NCBI RefSeq assembly: GCF_001899075.1
Contig: NZ_MKVA01000002.1
Location: 185,475-249,474 of the forward strand
Reading direction: 5' to 3'
DNA from: Devosia sp. 67-54
GTDB lineage: Bacteria; Pseudomonadota; Alphaproteobacteria; Rhizobiales; Devosiaceae
Length of the DNA stretch: 64,000 nucleotides
Part shown: piece after piece, positions 63,121 to 64,000 of the stretch
How positions within the stretch are numbered: position 1 is the first letter of the stretch
How the letters are laid out: the number at the start of each line of letters is the position of its first letter
The notes under the pieces: generated by a model
What the model saw: only the letters and a program-made list of their open reading frames with translations
Told to the model about the DNA's origin: nothing
The model's database searches: none
Position numbers and translations under genes: made by a program

Positions 63121-63911
63121 TGTACCGCTCGCTGCTCTATGTGCCGGCGCATTCGGAGCGTTTCGTCGGCAAGGCGCATGAGCGCGGCGCCGACGCCATC
63201 ATCCTCGATCTCGAGGACGCGGTGCCGGAGGCCGACAAGGATTCGGCGCGGGCAAATTTGAGCGACAGCGTGCGCCGGGTGGGGCAGGCGGGCGCGGCGG
63301 TGCTGGTGCGGATCAATGCCGGGGCGCGCGCCGCCGACGATGCGCGCGCCGCGGCGGCGGCCGGGGCGCAGGCGGTGGTGGTGGCCAAGGCCGAGCCGGC
63401 GGGGCTTCGGGCGCTGGCGCCGCTGGGGGTGGAACTGATCGCGATGCTGGAGAGTCCGGCGGCGATCCTCGAGGCGCGGGCCTGCGCGGCGCTGCCGGCG
63501 GTGATCGGGCTGATGGTCGGCGGCGAGGATCTGGCGACGGCGCTGGGGGCGCAGCCGACGCCCGAGGTGCTGCGGCTGCCCAAGCTGCTGGCGCATTACG
63601 CGGCGCGGGCGGAGGGCAAGCTCAGCTTCGGGCTGCTGCGCTCGGTGGCGGACTACAGCGATCTCGCGGCGCTGCGGGCGGCGGCGGAGGAAGCGCGGAT
63701 GCACGGCTTCGACGGGGCGAGCTGCGTGCATCCGTCGGCGGTGCCGATCCTCAATGCGGCGTTCGCGCCGTCGGCGGCGGAGATCGACTGGGCGCGGCGG
63801 GTGGTGGCGGCGGCGGCGCATGCGGACGCGGCGTTCAGCCTCGACGGGCGGATGGTGGACAAGCCGGTGGTGGAGCGGGCGCGGGCGGTGCTGGGGAAGG
63901 TCGGGGGGTAG
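63120..63911 (+). CDS. HpcH/CitE-family acyl-CoA lyase
   Basis: A 263-residue TIM-barrel of the citrate-lyase-beta/malyl-CoA-lyase family. Typical elements are RSLLYVPAHSERFVGKA, ILDLEDAVPEADKDSAR, AMLESPAAILEA and VGGEDLATALG, with Glu and Asp for Mg binding. Members split beta-hydroxyacyl-CoAs such as malyl- or citramalyl-CoA. Paired with the CoA-transferase, it fits activation and cleavage of a hydroxy-dicarboxylic acid. The ATG overlaps the preceding stop by one base. Confidence 0.92.
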   Translation: MYRSLLYVPAHSERFVGKAHERGADAIILDLEDAVPEADKDSARANLSDSVRRVGQAGAAVLVRINAGARAADDARAAAAAGAQAVVVAKAEPAGLRALAPLGVELIAMLESPAAILEARACAALPAVIGLMVGGEDLATALGAQPTPEVLRLPKLLAHYAARAEGKLSFGLLRSVADYSDLAALRAAAEEARMHGFDGASCVHPSAVPILNAAFAPSAAEIDWARRVVAAAAHADAAFSLDGRMVDKPVVERARAVLGKVGG

Positions 63912-63949
63912 TTTTATTTTGGGCCGGTGTGTTTGGCCCCCACCCCCGG

Positions 63950-63972
63950 CCCCTCCCCGCAAGGGGGAGGGG
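63950..63972. repeat. Terminal GC-rich hairpin
   Basis: CCCCTCCCC, loop GCAAG, GGGGAGGGG: the same stem as at 58563, just after the CitE-like gene. The last bases of the window (63973-64000) show no gene. Confidence 0.65.
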
Positions 63973-64000
63973 GGCGATGGAGCCGCGACGGTCGTGGATG

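Overview
The window reads as chromosomal DNA of a GC-rich alphaproteobacterium, most likely Hyphomicrobiales (a Devosia-like lineage is a guess). The signs are an ECF11 sigma/ChrR pair with its photo-oxidative stress genes, NnrR-controlled copper denitrification genes, TctCBA and CUT1 solute importers, a BigR sulfide switch, and dense gene packing with many ATGA and GTGA overlaps. No rRNA, tRNA, CRISPR array, prophage or insertion sequence was seen.

Layout: (1) 1-3.9 kb: ribonucleotide reductase nrdA and nrdB, leftward; NrdB has Phe at the usual radical Tyr position, as in class Ic enzymes. (2) 3.9-6.9 kb: a 0.7-kb control region with a candidate NrdR site, an 11-bp perfect inverted repeat and a cobalamin riboswitch, leading into metE. 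(3) 6.9-9.3 kb: BigR sulfide regulator with a 20-bp perfect palindromic operator, between a persulfide dioxygenase operon and a thioredoxin. (4) 9.3-12.2 kb: metal P-type ATPase and a universal stress protein. (5) 12.2-17 kb: ECF11 RpoE-ChrR with SDR, DUF1365, FAD oxidase and DUF2177 genes, then a decayed SDR fragment. (6) 17.2-19.7 kb: SigF/NrsF sigma-antisigma pair feeding a Met-rich spondin-domain protein through a promoter lying at the nrsF stop codon.

(7) 19.8-24.3 kb: sulfur and thiol cluster with a CcdA-like protein, a periplasmic thioredoxin, a rhodanese, a thiosulfate permease, a Cys-repeat peptide and a His-rich protein. (8) 24.3-29.8 kb: denitrification genes copD, copC, nirK, pseudoazurin, nnrR, a DUF1858 gene and nnrS, with two TTG-N8-CAA boxes. 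(9) 29.8-36.2 kb: TctE/TctD two-component system, an orphan binding protein and the TctCBA tricarboxylate importer. (10) 36.2-43.5 kb: TerC, MetY, LysR, a Tim44-like protein, an isolated cytochrome oxidase subunit I, nitronate monooxygenase and DUF488.

(11) 43.6-53.7 kb: a complete-looking sugar or sugar-acid catabolic locus with two enolase-superfamily enzymes, an IclR-lactonase fusion, a CUT1 ABC importer, an SDR and an aldolase. Two copies of a 19-bp palindrome mark the presumed regulator sites. (12) 53.8-64 kb: LacI regulator, two CUT1 permeases and a binding protein without their own ATPase, two ADP-ribosylglycohydrolase-fold proteins (one carrying C-terminal beta-sandwich domains), a class III CoA-transferase and a CitE-like lyase. 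This last locus is the best candidate for an undescribed catabolic system. GC-rich hairpin repeats lie between its genes.
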